DNA of 64,000 nt from the NCBI GenBank assembly GCA_034509495.1, contig CM067520.1, positions 23,544,420-23,608,419 of the forward strand, given 5' to 3'. The notes beneath the pieces are model-generated. The model was given only the letters and a program-made list of their open reading frames with translations, was not told where the DNA came from and ran no database searches. Both the position numbers and the translations under genes were made by a program. This DNA is from Acestrorhynchus altus (Eukaryota > Chordata > Actinopteri > Characiformes > Acestrorhynchidae). Below are positions 34,501-44,850 of this stretch, in pieces (the first letter of the stretch is position 1; every line of letters starts with the position of its first letter).

Positions 34501-35401
34501 TGTTCGTGACTGTCTGTCTGACTGTTGGTATCTCTCTCTGAGGACGTGGATGAGGCGGCTCTGAACAGGGTGCAGTTGGAGAGGAAGATTGAAGCTCTCC
34601 AGGATGAGATCAACTTTCTGAAGAAAGTCCATGATGAGGTGAACTGTCTCTCTCTCTCTGAATCTCCTGCGTCTTTCATTGATACCTTTATACCTGAAGG
34701 AAAAGTCCAGAGAGTTGCCTACATTTCTGCATTATTCCGGTTCTGAGATGTAAAAGGGATGGAAACTCTGATACTCTGGACTGGAGATCTGGGCGGTTTC
34801 TGCTTTAAAGGGAAATATAGAGTGATTCAGAGTGGGGAGTTCTGTACAGTGGTCAGGACAGAAATCAGGAGTTTCCATGACGACTACATAAATATGCTAT
34901 GCAATTTACTGTCCTAATCCACCTGTAAACTTGCACCAGTCTTCTAGAATTTATGTGGAATGGTGATGATGGTGAAAGGGTTTTCTTTGAAGACGATTGC
35001 TGTCCAACATGAACCCTTTTTTATATAAATGATGCTTGGAGGACTATGTTGGTGGATTTTCTTCCTTGAGCTGCTTACTTCAGATCCTTAACAACATTTC
35101 TATTGGATTAAGATCAGGACTTGAACTGGGCCATTTTAAAACATTAATGTTATTTGAACATTCTTTGGTAGAACAACTTGTGTGCTTATGGTCATTGTCC
35201 TGCTGCATGACCCAGGTTCTCTTGAGATTTAGCATCAACATTTTCTTTTAGAATTGGTGGAATAATTCAGAATGGATTCCATCAGTGGTGGCAAGCCATC
35301 CTGGCTTAGATGCAGTAAAACAGACCCCAAAGTATGTACTACCACCGTCAAGTTTTACAGAAGAGACAGGTTTTTATTTTCCAATGCAGTTCATACAGAA
35401 A

Positions 35402-35463
<62 letters not shown>

Positions 35464-35634
35464 CTAGGAGATGAAGGAGCTGCAGGAGCAGATAATGGCT
35501 CAGCAGGTTCATGTGGATCTGGACGTGTCCAAACCGGACCTGACTGCCGCACTGAGGGATATCAGAGTGCAGTATGAGGCCATGGCCACGTCTAACATGC
35601 AGGAGACTGAGGAGTGGTACCGCTCAAAGGTCAG

Positions 35635-35692
<58 letters not shown>

Positions 35693-36179
35693 GTATCTTA
35701 TAGGACTATAGAAATTACAGGTCTGTCTAATCACTTTGTCCCAAGCTGTCTTTCACACCGGCTGAAAGGTTCAGGATGAACAGACCAAAAGAAATGCTTT
35801 AAAATGATGCAGTAAAAATGGGTTCAATCTTTTTTTTATGTCCATTGAAAGTTACGGAGGTGTTACAAAGTTGCTGTTTGGAAGTTTAAGGATTTTGTCC
35901 GAAAACCCATTCTCAGATGCTTTCGGTGTGTTGAAAATCCATGTCATTTTCAGTTTTTCTTCTCTGTCCTCCCCAGTTTGCAGATTTGACGGATGCAGCC
36001 AATAGGAATGGAGATGCTCTGAGGCAGGCCAAGCAGGAAGCCAATGATTACCGCCGTCAGATACAGGCCCTGACCTGTGACCTGGAGTCACTGCGAGGAA
36101 CCGTGAGTTATTACTCTCACATTAAACCCTTGTGTTGTCTTAAGGGTCAGAAATGATACGCAGAACATTCAGTTTTCCC

Positions 36180-36262
<83 letters not shown>

Positions 36263-36667
36263 CCCACCCACGGTAATTGCGAGTCTCTGCTGCAGCTGTG
36301 AAAGCTGTTCAGGGAGCTGAATCTTGTCCTGATCCACCTGAAGCTGTTTTAATGTTGGGGTTCAGTGACGGACGCAGGGTTTATACAGATTATTAAGAAA
36401 ACACGAAGGTTAAAAATCTGAAAACATACAGCACGTTTCAGTCCGATCTTCAATCCTAATGTAATAAACCACCATCTCTCTCCTCTTTCTCTGTTTCATT
36501 CTTCATCCCTCTTTTCCTTTACTCCCTCACTCCATATCTCATATCTCTATCCTACTGTCTCTCTCCATCTCTGTCCTGCTCGCTCTTTCTCTCTTTCCAT
36601 CTCTCTTCAAGTATCAACTCATTTTTCCAAAGCTTCAGCAAACCAACAAGAATGAGCATTTAGAACA

Positions 36668-36712
<45 letters not shown>

Positions 36713-38860
36713 TAAAGTAGTAATAATGATAATAATTTAACAATAATAATATAATATTAAAATCACAATATATAGTATAAAAATATAACACAATAATATA
36801 TAACATATATATACATATATGTTATATATGTTATATGAATATATACATAACAATATAATAGTATAAACAACAACAACAATAATAATAATACCACCCCCCC
36901 CTCTGTAGAATGAGTCTTTGGAGCGTCAGCTCCGTGAGATGGAGGAGCGCTTCACCATTGAGACGGCAGCGTATCAGGACACAGTGGCCCGATTGGAGGA
37001 TGAGATCCAGACGCTGAAGGAGGAGATGGCCCGACACCTGCAGGAGTACCAGGACCTGCTCAATGTCAAACTGGCTCTGGACGTGGAGATTGCCACCTAC
37101 AGGAAACTCCTGGAGGGCGAGGAGAGCAGGTGAGAGAGGAGTTAACATTAAAATACACGTACAGTCATCTCTCCATATACCAGCATTTTGATTTCACCAT
37201 GAGCAGGTCATTTACATACACTGATCAACTAGGACATTTTGACCACTTCCTTGATTCTACATTCATTGTCCATTTTATCAGCTCCTTTGACCACACAGGA
37301 GCATTTTGTAGTTCTATAATTAGAGACTGTAGTTCATCTGTTTCTCTGCATACTTTATTCACCTCCTTTCACCCTGATCTTCAATGATCAGGACCCCACA
37401 GGACCACCACAGAGCAGGGTCATTCTCCTCGTTGATGTAAAGGACTAGAGGATGACCGACACAAACTGTGCAGAAACAGATGAGCTTCTGCCTCCGACTT
37501 TACATCTACGAGGTGAAGCAACTAGGTAGGAGTGTCTAATAGAGTGGACAGTGAGTGGACACAGTTTTTAAACACTCCTGAGAACTGCTTTCTGATCCAC
37601 ACTTGCACACCACCACCATCTCAGTGTGACTGCAGTGCTGAGAACGACCCACCACCCACATAATAGCTGCTCTGTGGTGGTCCTGTGGGGTCCTGATCAT
37701 TGAAGATCAGGGTGAAAGGAGGAGAATAAAGTCTGTTTATCATTTTTATCAGAATTATAAAGTGCTCCTGTGTGGTCAGAGGAGCTGATAGAATGGACAG
37801 TGAGTGTAGAATGGTTCATCAGTGTATATCAGTTTGTAACAGTACAGTGACAAAAGCAGCAGGGCCTCGTTAATGGCTGTTTTTTCTTCTCAGGATCACC
37901 GTTCCTGTGCAGAGCTTTGCTAACCTGCAGTTCAGAGGTGAGTGAACACTGTGCTACTTCATCACCATCTAACAAACGACACTTCACTGGACACTTTATC
38001 AGAAACCCCTCCGTACTAACCCCTCCACAGTGCTGACCCATCTGTTAAGGCAATCTTTGAGTTAGTCGACTTCATCAGTGGTCGGTAGTTTCTAATCATG
38101 TTCTGACTGGAAGCACAAGGAGGGTGTTTCCAATAAAGTGGCCAGTGAGTGGAAGCACAAAGAGGGTGTTTCCAAAAAAGTGGCCAGTGAGTGGAAGCAC
38201 AAGGAGGGTGTTTCCAATGTAGTACCCAACAGAATGTAGATGTTTCTAATAAAGTGGCCAGTGAGTGGAAGCACAAAGAGGGTCTTTCCAATAAAGTGGC
38301 CAGTGAGTGGAAGCACAAAGGGGGTGTTTCTCATGTAGTACCCTACACTAATTAAGTGGCCAGTTGCGTAGCACCATCCCCATTCAATGCAGATTTTTTC
38401 CCTCCATGAGCATCCTTTCTTTCTCTGTTTGGCTTCAGAAACCAGTCTGGACACTAAACTGACCCCAGAGGCTCATGTGAAGAGAAGCATTGTTGTCCGA
38501 ACCGTGGAAACACGTGATGGAGAGGTAATAACAACGACAGCAACAACAGCTAAAGTGATCTCTAAACAGAGGGAAACTGTCAGATGGACCAGTAGATGGT
38601 GCTAGCTAGGAGAGGTCAGACCTGCAATCTTTAAAGAGGCCTGAAGACTAAAAGTGTACTTAGTCTGTATCACCAGTAGAGGGCTGTGTGTCACATCCTT
38701 CCATGCTGAACTGATTTTCTCCCACTGTGAGCTGTTGGCTTGTTAAATGAGGTGGGCTGCTGGGGGACTGCTCCCCTGCTGTCTGCTCTGATTACACTCA
38801 CATGGGTCTCTCTTTCAGATCATAAAAGAGTCGACTACGGAGAGGAAGGACCTGCCATGA
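29260..38860 (+). CDS. gfap: Glial fibrillary acidic protein (type III intermediate filament), 9 exons
   Basis: GFAP forms cytoplasmic intermediate filaments of astrocytes and radial glia. Exons: 29260-29759, 34401-34461, 34543-34638, 35468-35629, 35977-36102, 36909-37129, 37894-37937, 38439-38524, 38819-38860. Sizes from exon 2 to exon 8 (61, 96, 162, 126, 221, 44, 86) match mammalian GFAP and the type III family. The product is 445 residues (human 432). The head (1-~80) is Ser/Arg-rich with MESQRVLSSYRKRFG. The rod starts with [20 protein letters not shown] (89-108) and ends with EIATYRKLLEGEES (375-388). The tail has ETSLDTK, then VVRTVETRDGEIIKEST. I chose the ATG at 29260 because an upstream in-frame ATG (29026) precedes the TATA box. 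Vimentin and desmin fit less well in head and tail. Confidence 0.94.
29780..30120. mobile_element. MITE in gfap intron 1
   Basis: The left end agtaaagaaaattgttct is inverted at the right end (agaaccattttctttact, about 30086-30106). Inside, ggttctatatagaac is mirrored by ttatatagaaccctctgtg. About 340 bp, non-coding. Confidence 0.6.
30121..32089. other. gfap intron 1, no element named
   Basis: No exon-like sequence. The long minus-strand frame 32285-31626 has no recognisable domain and its 5' part lies in a transposon. Confidence 0.5.
32090..32790. mobile_element. Older palindromic MITE split by a hAT insertion
   Basis: The left part (ctggtcctagaggcatccct) and right part (inverse of ctggtcctggaggcacccct, about 32755-32775) are inverted repeats. 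Removing 32143-32629 and one target copy rejoins the element. Confidence 0.75.
32143..32629. mobile_element. Non-autonomous hAT element with perfect 8-bp target duplication
   Basis: Termini ctgtggttctcaaac and (inverse) cagtgattctcaaaa are imperfect inverted repeats of hAT type. TTTTAGAG flanks both sides exactly (32135-32142 and 32630-32637). 487 bp, with no transposase frame. Confidence 0.85.
33318..33652. repeat. Dispersed repeat R4, copy 1
   Basis: ggtttaagctggtatactg and the later aactataggtgtgaaaat match 63288-63425. Class unknown; probably a DNA transposon derivative. It lies in gfap intron 1. Confidence 0.5.
34135..34310. repeat. AT-rich stretch with (AAT)n
   Basis: TAAT-rich sequence with (AAT)n at about 34228-34257, within gfap intron 1. 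Confidence 0.85.
34401..34461 (+). CDS. gfap: gfap exon 2 (coil 1B)
   Basis: 61 bp encoding LQDEITLRQEADNNLNGFRQ after the split Arg. Acceptor tttcag, donor gtaaca. Confidence 0.94.
34464..34498. repeat. (CA)n in the 81-bp gfap intron 2
   Basis: The tract starts immediately after the donor and fills over 40% of the intron. Confidence 0.95.
34543..34638 (+). CDS. gfap: gfap exon 3 (coil 1B)
   Basis: 96 bp, 32 residues: DVDEAALNRVQLERKIEALQ and DEINFLKKVHDE. The acceptor is a rather weak ctctgag; the donor is gtgaac. Confidence 0.93.
34985..35400 (-). mobile_element. Tc1-like remnant (family C) in gfap intron 3
   Basis: On the + strand tctattggattaagatcagg, cattgtcctgctgcatgacc and caagccatcctggcttagat are inverse Tc1-like transposase text. 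The DNA matches 47530-47935. No intact frame. Confidence 0.65.
35409..35462. repeat. (CT)n at the gfap exon 4 acceptor
   Basis: About 43 nt CT then tttctttctttctctag; it acts as a very long polypyrimidine tract. Confidence 0.95.
35468..35629 (+). CDS. gfap: gfap exon 4 (coil 2)
   Basis: 162 bp, 54 residues: EMKELQEQIMAQQVHVDLDV, SKPDLTAALRDIRVQYEAMA and EEWYRSK, highly conserved in type III filaments. Donor gtcagt. Confidence 0.96.
35637..35688. repeat. (CA)n just downstream of the gfap exon 4 donor
   Basis: CA repeat beginning about 7 nt into intron 4. Confidence 0.95.
35977..36102 (+). CDS. gfap: gfap exon 5 (coil 2)
   Basis: 126 bp, 42 residues: FADLTDAANRNGDALRQAKQ and EANDYRRQIQALTCDLESLR, ending GT. 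Acceptor ccccag, donor gtgagt. Confidence 0.96.
36181..36260. repeat. (CA)n in gfap intron 5
   Basis: 80 nt of uninterrupted CA. Confidence 0.97.
36668..36890. repeat. (AAT)n and AT-rich tract in gfap intron 5
   Basis: (AAT)n at about 36669-36710 followed by TA-rich sequence with small palindromes around acatatatgttatatatgtt, close to the exon 6 acceptor. Confidence 0.9.
36909..37129 (+). CDS. gfap: gfap exon 6 (coil 2 end)
   Basis: 221 bp: NESLERQLREMEERFTIETA, then EMARHLQEYQDLLNVKLALD and VEIATYRKLLEGEES. This is the helix-termination motif of intermediate filaments. Acceptor ctgtag, donor gtgaga. Confidence 0.97.
37215..37828. mobile_element. Foldback MITE filling gfap intron 6
   Basis: The ends atacactgatcaac and (inverse) atacactgatgaac are terminal inverted repeats. 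The inner arms gaccacacaggagc and gctcctgtgtggtc pair. About 614 bp of a 764-bp intron; same family as 6215-6845. Confidence 0.82.
37894..37937 (+). CDS. gfap: gfap exon 7 (tail start)
   Basis: 44 bp: ITVPVQSFANLQFR after the split Arg, plus one base. Corresponds to human ITIPVQTFSNLQIR. Confidence 0.95.
38105..38362. repeat. ~42-bp minisatellite in gfap intron 7
   Basis: At least five units containing gtggaagcacaaggagggtg and aataaagtggccagtgagtg, spaced 42, 42, about 71 and 44 bp apart. The aagtggccagtgagtg motif resembles the terminus of a common fish DNA transposon. Confidence 0.9.
38439..38524 (+). CDS. gfap: gfap exon 8 (tail)
   Basis: 86 bp: ETSLDTKLTPEAHVKRSIVV and RTVETRDGE, the conserved RDG-box tail motif. 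Acceptor cttcag, donor gtaata. Confidence 0.95.
38819..38860 (+). CDS. gfap: gfap exon 9 (C terminus)
   Basis: Encodes IIKESTTERKDLP and TGA (38858-38860). IIKES matches mammalian VIKES; the last residues differ from mammalian HKDVM. Confidence 0.9.
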   Translation: MIKESTTERKDLP

Positions 38861-39815
38861 TCTCGCACAGCTGGATCTAATGGCAGTGGCGAGGACAGGC
38901 CTGAGCGGGCTGGCCTTCAGCCTCCCTTACCATCATTTCCACACTAATGCTTTCAGACACTGATCACCCGTTCCCACTCGTCTCCATCACTCTGGGTTCA
39001 CACTGGGGCCCGACGGTGATGAAAATGTCACGGACAGCAAAAATTCTACTAAGTGATAATATCAGCTGATCTCATTGCTTTTAAGTCCAGTAAATTATTC
39101 TCATGCTAAATTCTCACGATAGTGTCGAGGGTATTAGGCTGGACTGGCTATCGGAACGAATAGGAACGAACTCCATAATGAACAAACCCCAAACCAGCAC
39201 ACACTTCACTGCGCTGTGTGTTCAGTGGTTTGAACATGATGGACTGTGTTTAGATGGTGGCTTTACAATATAAAGCCAGTTTTGCCAGCAGTAGAAGTCA
39301 GACCAGCTTACAGAGTTAACACTCCTAACTCACTTCTGCATCTCAGTTCGATCAACAATACACTGACAGGAGCCTCAAAAACATTAGTAAATGAACTGAG
39401 GCTGAAACTGATGAAATATTCTCTAAGATGGCTCCTCCCCCTCCGTTTGTTTACTTGTATATCCATCTGCAGGTTAGACTGCTCACCATAGAAGGCTATG
39501 GCATCAATGGGATTTGAACTTCTGATCTGCGTCTCCAGCGAGCAGTTAGACAGTCACTCCACCCTAGAGCTGAGAAGCAACGCATATTTCTGTATATTTA
39601 AGAACGGAAAGGTAAATTTACTTATAACTGTGTTTTCATGTAGCATAATTGCACAGCTCCAGGGTGGCCCTACGGTCTAACTGCACTACGGTCTAACTGC
39701 TGCTTATGTGTGAATAGATTGTCGGTTAAATTTCACTAAAATGCACACTTGTGCAACGCCATGTCACGCAAGTCATACACTGCAGATGGGAATAAACTAA
39801 ATAATTGAGGGGGAG
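38861..39815 (+). other. gfap: Probable gfap 3' UTR
   Basis: Non-repetitive sequence after the stop. The first canonical AATAAA is at 39791-39796; others follow at about 39923, 39973 and 40531. The exact 3' end is not known. Confidence 0.45.
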
Positions 39816-41339
39816 GAGCTAAACATCTGAACAATATTTAGTGTGTTTCAGCTGCAGCTCATTTACTCATGTTTTTGAGGCTTAATTCACTATTTAATGG
39901 TCAAATGGAGATACAGAGGCAAATAAAATGTGTTTTTTTTACTAAACTTTGATAACGTCTACAGTTTGATAACAATAAATCTGATAAATCTGCATGTTGG
40001 CAATATCTGCTGATTTCATCAGACAAATGATATATGGGTCAGGCCTTAGTTCAACCCTTCTGCTCTTCATTTCCTCCACATTAACATAATTTACATACAA
40101 TGCAGAACTGAATAACCCCAAAGCAGACATTTCTGTGATTAAACTGGTAGAGAAAAAGAATGGGAGGTAGAAATTAACATAGTTTATACTATCAGTTCAT
40201 TTGACTTTTTGTTGTTGTAGTTTTTAGGGTTAGGGACGGATTAGGCATGGAATGTAGTTTTGTGTTTAGGAGAATGGTCAGTGTGTAGGTACGGCAGGAG
40301 CAGAGGTCAGTGGTGCTAAAACTGGGGAAAGCTGGATGAGGGGAAGTGGAGATGTGATTTGAGAGGGACTCAGAGAGGTGAATTTGCTGGAGGCGCTGAG
40401 AGGATGGATGTTTGTACACTTTGTTGACCTTGACCACCTTGTTCTTTTTAATAGAGCTGTGAATGAACTGAAACACTGGACTGAACTGGACTAATTGAAA
40501 TGTACATGATTTCATTCTAAATACGTGAATAAAATATATAAATGCTATTGATTTTTTCACTTGACTGACGGAAATTCTGCACAAATTTAAAGTAAAAAAT
40601 GAGGTACAGTACAGTGCGCTGGTGTTAGACTGAAAACACTAATATTACAATAAACACAAATATCATTCCTACAATAATCTAACACATTACTGAGCCACTG
40701 ATCTGGACTTTTAAGGTTTAATTGATGTGTTTAGGGGGCTGAAACCTCTGCACACTACTGAATATCACCCCCTCCCACACACACACACACACACACTCAC
40801 ACACTCACACGCTCATGGTCAAGGTGTCTGAGTGATTGAGTGAACACAGAGATGTGAGTTTCAAAGATAGCAGTGTGTGTGAGAGTGTGTGTGGGGGTCT
40901 CTATACTTGCAGAACTAAAGGAAGGTGGTATTTTGACAGCAGGCCTCACTGGCAGGAGTGATACTCGCTTTGTTAATCAGGCATTACAGCAAGTACACTG
41001 ACCTTAACACCCGTCCTGCATGCTTCAGTGAGCTTGTCAGTTTCTCATCTGTCACTCATTTGTCGGACAGCTTGTGCGACTCTGTGTTTTTACACATCTG
41101 TTGTATTGTCCTGCTGTTGGAGTCATGTCCAGATGTCCAGAGGTCCAGTGTACCATGCTCCTGTGTAACAGTCTTAAATTAGACGATAATTCTAGTCCTG
41201 TGTTTTAGTATCATATACAACTGCAGTGGCTAACATAAGCTGTCTTAATAAAAGAAATCATTCCTCTGATTGTTATAATGTTTGATTTCTTTATTTCATT
41301 CCTTTGATTGTTATAATATGGACTGTTTTGCAAAGGAAC
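39816..41339. other. Intergenic DNA
   Basis: No gene-like frame. A short CA run sits near 40777-40796. Confidence 0.5.
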
Positions 41340-41735
41340 TCAGTGAAGTGAAAAATGGGGAGGATTGAAATAGAAAGAGGCTGTAACAGAGTTAAAGAAG
41401 TGTGTAACAGTTAAAATATTGTTAAGTTAATGTAGTGAAGTTGAAGTGAGTGTAATATGTTTAAAGTGAGTACAGTAGAGTTATATTGCATGTAACAGAG
41501 TTAAAGTAGAGTATAGTTAAAGTGAGTGTGAGTATAGTTAAAATAGTTAGAGTTAAAATGACTATAGAAAACTTAATGTGAGTGTAATTAATAGAGTTAC
41601 AGTGAGTATAATAGAGTGGGTGAATAACAGGGAGAGGGTGTAATAGAGTTACAGTGAGTATAATAGAGTGGGTGAATAACAGGGAGAGGGTGTAATAGAG
41701 TTACAGTGAGTATAATAGAGTGGGTGAATTACAGT
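41340..41735. repeat. Degenerate tandem array with three near-identical 52-bp units
   Basis: Loose repeats of agttaaagtgagtgta-type text lead into three near-perfect 52-bp units (gagttacagtgagtataata ... gtgggtgaataacagggag) from about 41597 to 41735. Confidence 0.85.
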
Positions 41736-42485
41736 TGAGAGGGGTGAGTGTAATAGGAATTGACAGTGAGTCCTACGAGGGGCAGACACGTGTCAGGGGG
41801 TCGGTGTGTTTGACTGATAGGGAGTGTGACAAGGATCACTGACGGTGTATCCCACGCAGTGTTTGATGGAACAGTACACACTGTCAGAGGGGCTGAAGAC
41901 AGACAGTGGGAGATAAACACCACCACATTTACTCCACCATAAAGCCTTTAAAGCAGAGAGGTCAGATATTCTATTAATATCTTTTTATTTCGCACATTTA
42001 TATATACAGTACTGTGTAAAATACACAGCCCACCCTAAACAGACATTGTCCCCAAGTTCTCCATGTATCAGAAGATGGTTCTGAGGATATTAGATATAAG
42101 GTAGTCCACTTGCACAACGAAAGAGAACATAGATGCAAAGTATAGGAGTTTCTAAAGCTGGAGCTGATCTAGAACATTTTGGAGGTATGGGAGGGTCTCC
42201 ATCGGCAGAAACCCTGAAAACGCATCTCCTGAGAAGAATAGAAGCTGTAATGGAAGTAAAGGTGGAGCTCTGAACATCTAAACATCTAATAGTAGATTTC
42301 GATGTTAAGGATTATGTGGAGGTTTCTGTTAAATATGTGGTTCCTGCATTTTCTTTAAGCCGAAAGGTGAAGAACTTGTTTTTAATGGCTGTTTCAACTG
42401 GAAATCAAATAAATTTGCAGTTGTATGTGGTTCTTTACAGACTGTGAAAGAACCAGATGGGGAGTGCATTGAAACAGCTTAAGCT
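41736..42485. other. Intergenic DNA
   Basis: Nothing recognised. Confidence 0.5.
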
Positions 42486-42680
42486 GCATTGTGAGAATTT
42501 ATATCTTTGAAGTCCCTACAGTCAGAAACTGTACAATTGGACTTCGAGCTGCCCCTAAGGAACATGCATTTTTGGACAAGCTGAGAGATACAGAAGGGAC
42601 ATCCGAAGTCAAAAAACCACGTGGACTAAATATTTTACAGAAATGTGACACAACGTTTATGCAGTTCTCATGAGTGTTTA
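42486..42680. repeat. Dispersed repeat R2, copy 2
   Basis: catttttggacaagctgaga and flanks match 16050-16200. Confidence 0.45.
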
Positions 42681-44204
42681 ACACCGCACTACACTGAGTG
42701 GTCAGCAGGATCCAAAAAAGTACAGCAGAAATGGTAAGAATTCCACATTGTCTACTGGTCATGGTTATGTTTAGGTTAGGTTTAGGTCTATGTTTATGTT
42801 ACAGCTAAGCTTAGGTTTTGTATATTCAGGTTAGGTGAAGGGCTTGGGTTGAGATGTAGGTTCAAGTAATATAATTCTGCTTTTTAATTGCAGTGAAATA
42901 ATTACATTTAATTCATAACAGGTTACCCTGAAAAATCTGTGTGGTCAGTTGAGTTGCCCGGTAAGGGGTAATCAGAATTAGATTCCTGAATGGGTCATCT
43001 GTTCGGTCATCTGCAAGAGCACCTTGATCGTCTTCACATCCTTTCAGACCCACAGCACTGAATCATTTTATGAACTCATTCCTTTTGTAAGTGGTATCTT
43101 ATATCTAATCTCTTCCAAAATGTCTCTTTATACATGAAGAACTTGGACTTAATGGCTGTTTTGACCGGAAGCTAAAGTGGGATTTGACCCGCATACCTGC
43201 ACTGAATGACCACACAAGGAACGATGACTCAAATGAACCAGTAAGATCTGGGTTGGTGATGGTCCTTGGGCCCCTACTGGTCTTGCCCTATAAGTTCACA
43301 CTGTGCCTGAAAGATCCATGTGGATGCAGCAAGCATGCCATGTACATTTGAGCATCAACACATTCCACGTTCTGATCCGAGTGCAATCTGATATGATTTT
43401 AATATGTTCTGTTTAAATAATCATATTGTACGAATTCTAAAATGCTGTTTTAGCCTCATATGTACAAAGTCCTGTGAGGACCAGGCTGGTGGAGCAACGT
43501 TCTCATGGTGTAGCTGTTCTCATTATTACCTCAAATGTTACGTAATCTTGCTTCAACGCTGTTTCTTCATTCTCAAAGAACGCTTTGTAGGATTTATTGA
43601 TTCCACATCCCTCTGCCCCCATCCCTCCCTTCTCTCCTCCAAATGCAGCTGATGATTAGCACTGCAGCATGGTGGAGAACGTGTTTCATTAGAGCATAAG
43701 GGGCTCACTCTGGGGGGCCTGGCTCCAAGCACAGCTCTGTGACTCTTGGCTTGAGTTAATAGGGAAGGGGTATCTGGAAAAGTAGGACATATTGAGTGAG
43801 TCATTTAAGATGCAGCGCTTTGGAAGGACAACTTAGAGCAATGACCAGCTAAAATCACAAGACTTCAAATCACTGTTCACGTAGAAGGACGACCAGTTGG
43901 TTTTCCAACAATCTGGCCTCTGGGATCTGGGGATGACTGAGAGACCTTTTCCACCAGCAGATTCCATTCCGGAATTTTTCAGTGTAAACCGCTGTGGGTG
44001 TGTCCAGTTCCACAGTAGCAAGGAGTAATGACATACCATCGCATGGTGTCATCTTCTACGTCTTTGTTGATGATGTATCCTGTGACGTAACTTCGGTTCA
44101 ACTAAAACTGCTGTAAATGTGGGACGGTCCGCAAAGAGACACCAAAGGTCTTATAAGCCCAAATGGAACTAGTTCAAGAACCAGAGTTCTTTTGGTGGAA
44201 ATGG
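42681..44204. other. Intergenic DNA with a minor local repeat
   Basis: gaatgaccacacaaggaa (about 43203) and acattccacgttctgatcc (about 43358) recur at about 44536 and 44588, so part of this stretch is repeat-derived. No gene seen. Confidence 0.45.
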
Positions 44205-44520
44205 CTTAAGAGTGAAATTCCTGAGAAATGTTTGTTTGAAATCTTTGCAAATTTATTACAAATAAAACACAAAAATATAACGTACATAAATATTCACAGC
44301 CTTCGCCATGACACTGAAAATTGTGCTCAAGTGCATCTTGTTTCCACTGATCATCCTTCAGATGTTTCTACAGCTTGATTGGACACCTGTGGTCACTTCA
44401 CTTGATTGGACATGATTTGGAAAGACACACCTGTTTATATAAGAGCACAAACCAAGCCATGAAGTCTGAGGAATTGTCTGTAGACCAAATTCCCCCAAGT
44501 GCAGCACGGTCAGCCTATGA
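44205..44520 (+). mobile_element. 5' part of a Tc1-like transposon
   Basis: aatttattacaaataaaaca, tgattggacatgatttggaa, acacctgtttatataag and accaagccatgaagtctgag correspond in order to the 5' non-coding region and first codons of salmonid-type Tc1 elements. The transposase body is missing. Confidence 0.75.
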
Positions 44521-44635
44521 GCACCTTTACCTTTGAATGACCACACAAGAAATGACAGAGAGGAGCTTTGGCCCATTTGACCATCATCACATTCCACGTG
44601 CTGATCCAAGTGTGACTATCTCGGGACCCTGTGCA

Positions 44636-44702
<67 letters not shown>

Positions 44703-44789
44703 CCCTGAGAATATCCACATGCCACTACAGCATCAGCAGTCAGCATTGTTTGTTGGGATTAAAAACCTCTTGTGGCCTCTGTCTCTCTC

Positions 44790-44833
<44 letters not shown>

Positions 44834-44850
44834 TCTCTCTCTCTCTCTAT
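44636..44850. repeat. (CA)n and (CT)n tracts
   Basis: (CA)n at 44636-44701 and (CT)n at about 44780-44850, separated by a short unique segment. Confidence 0.95.
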
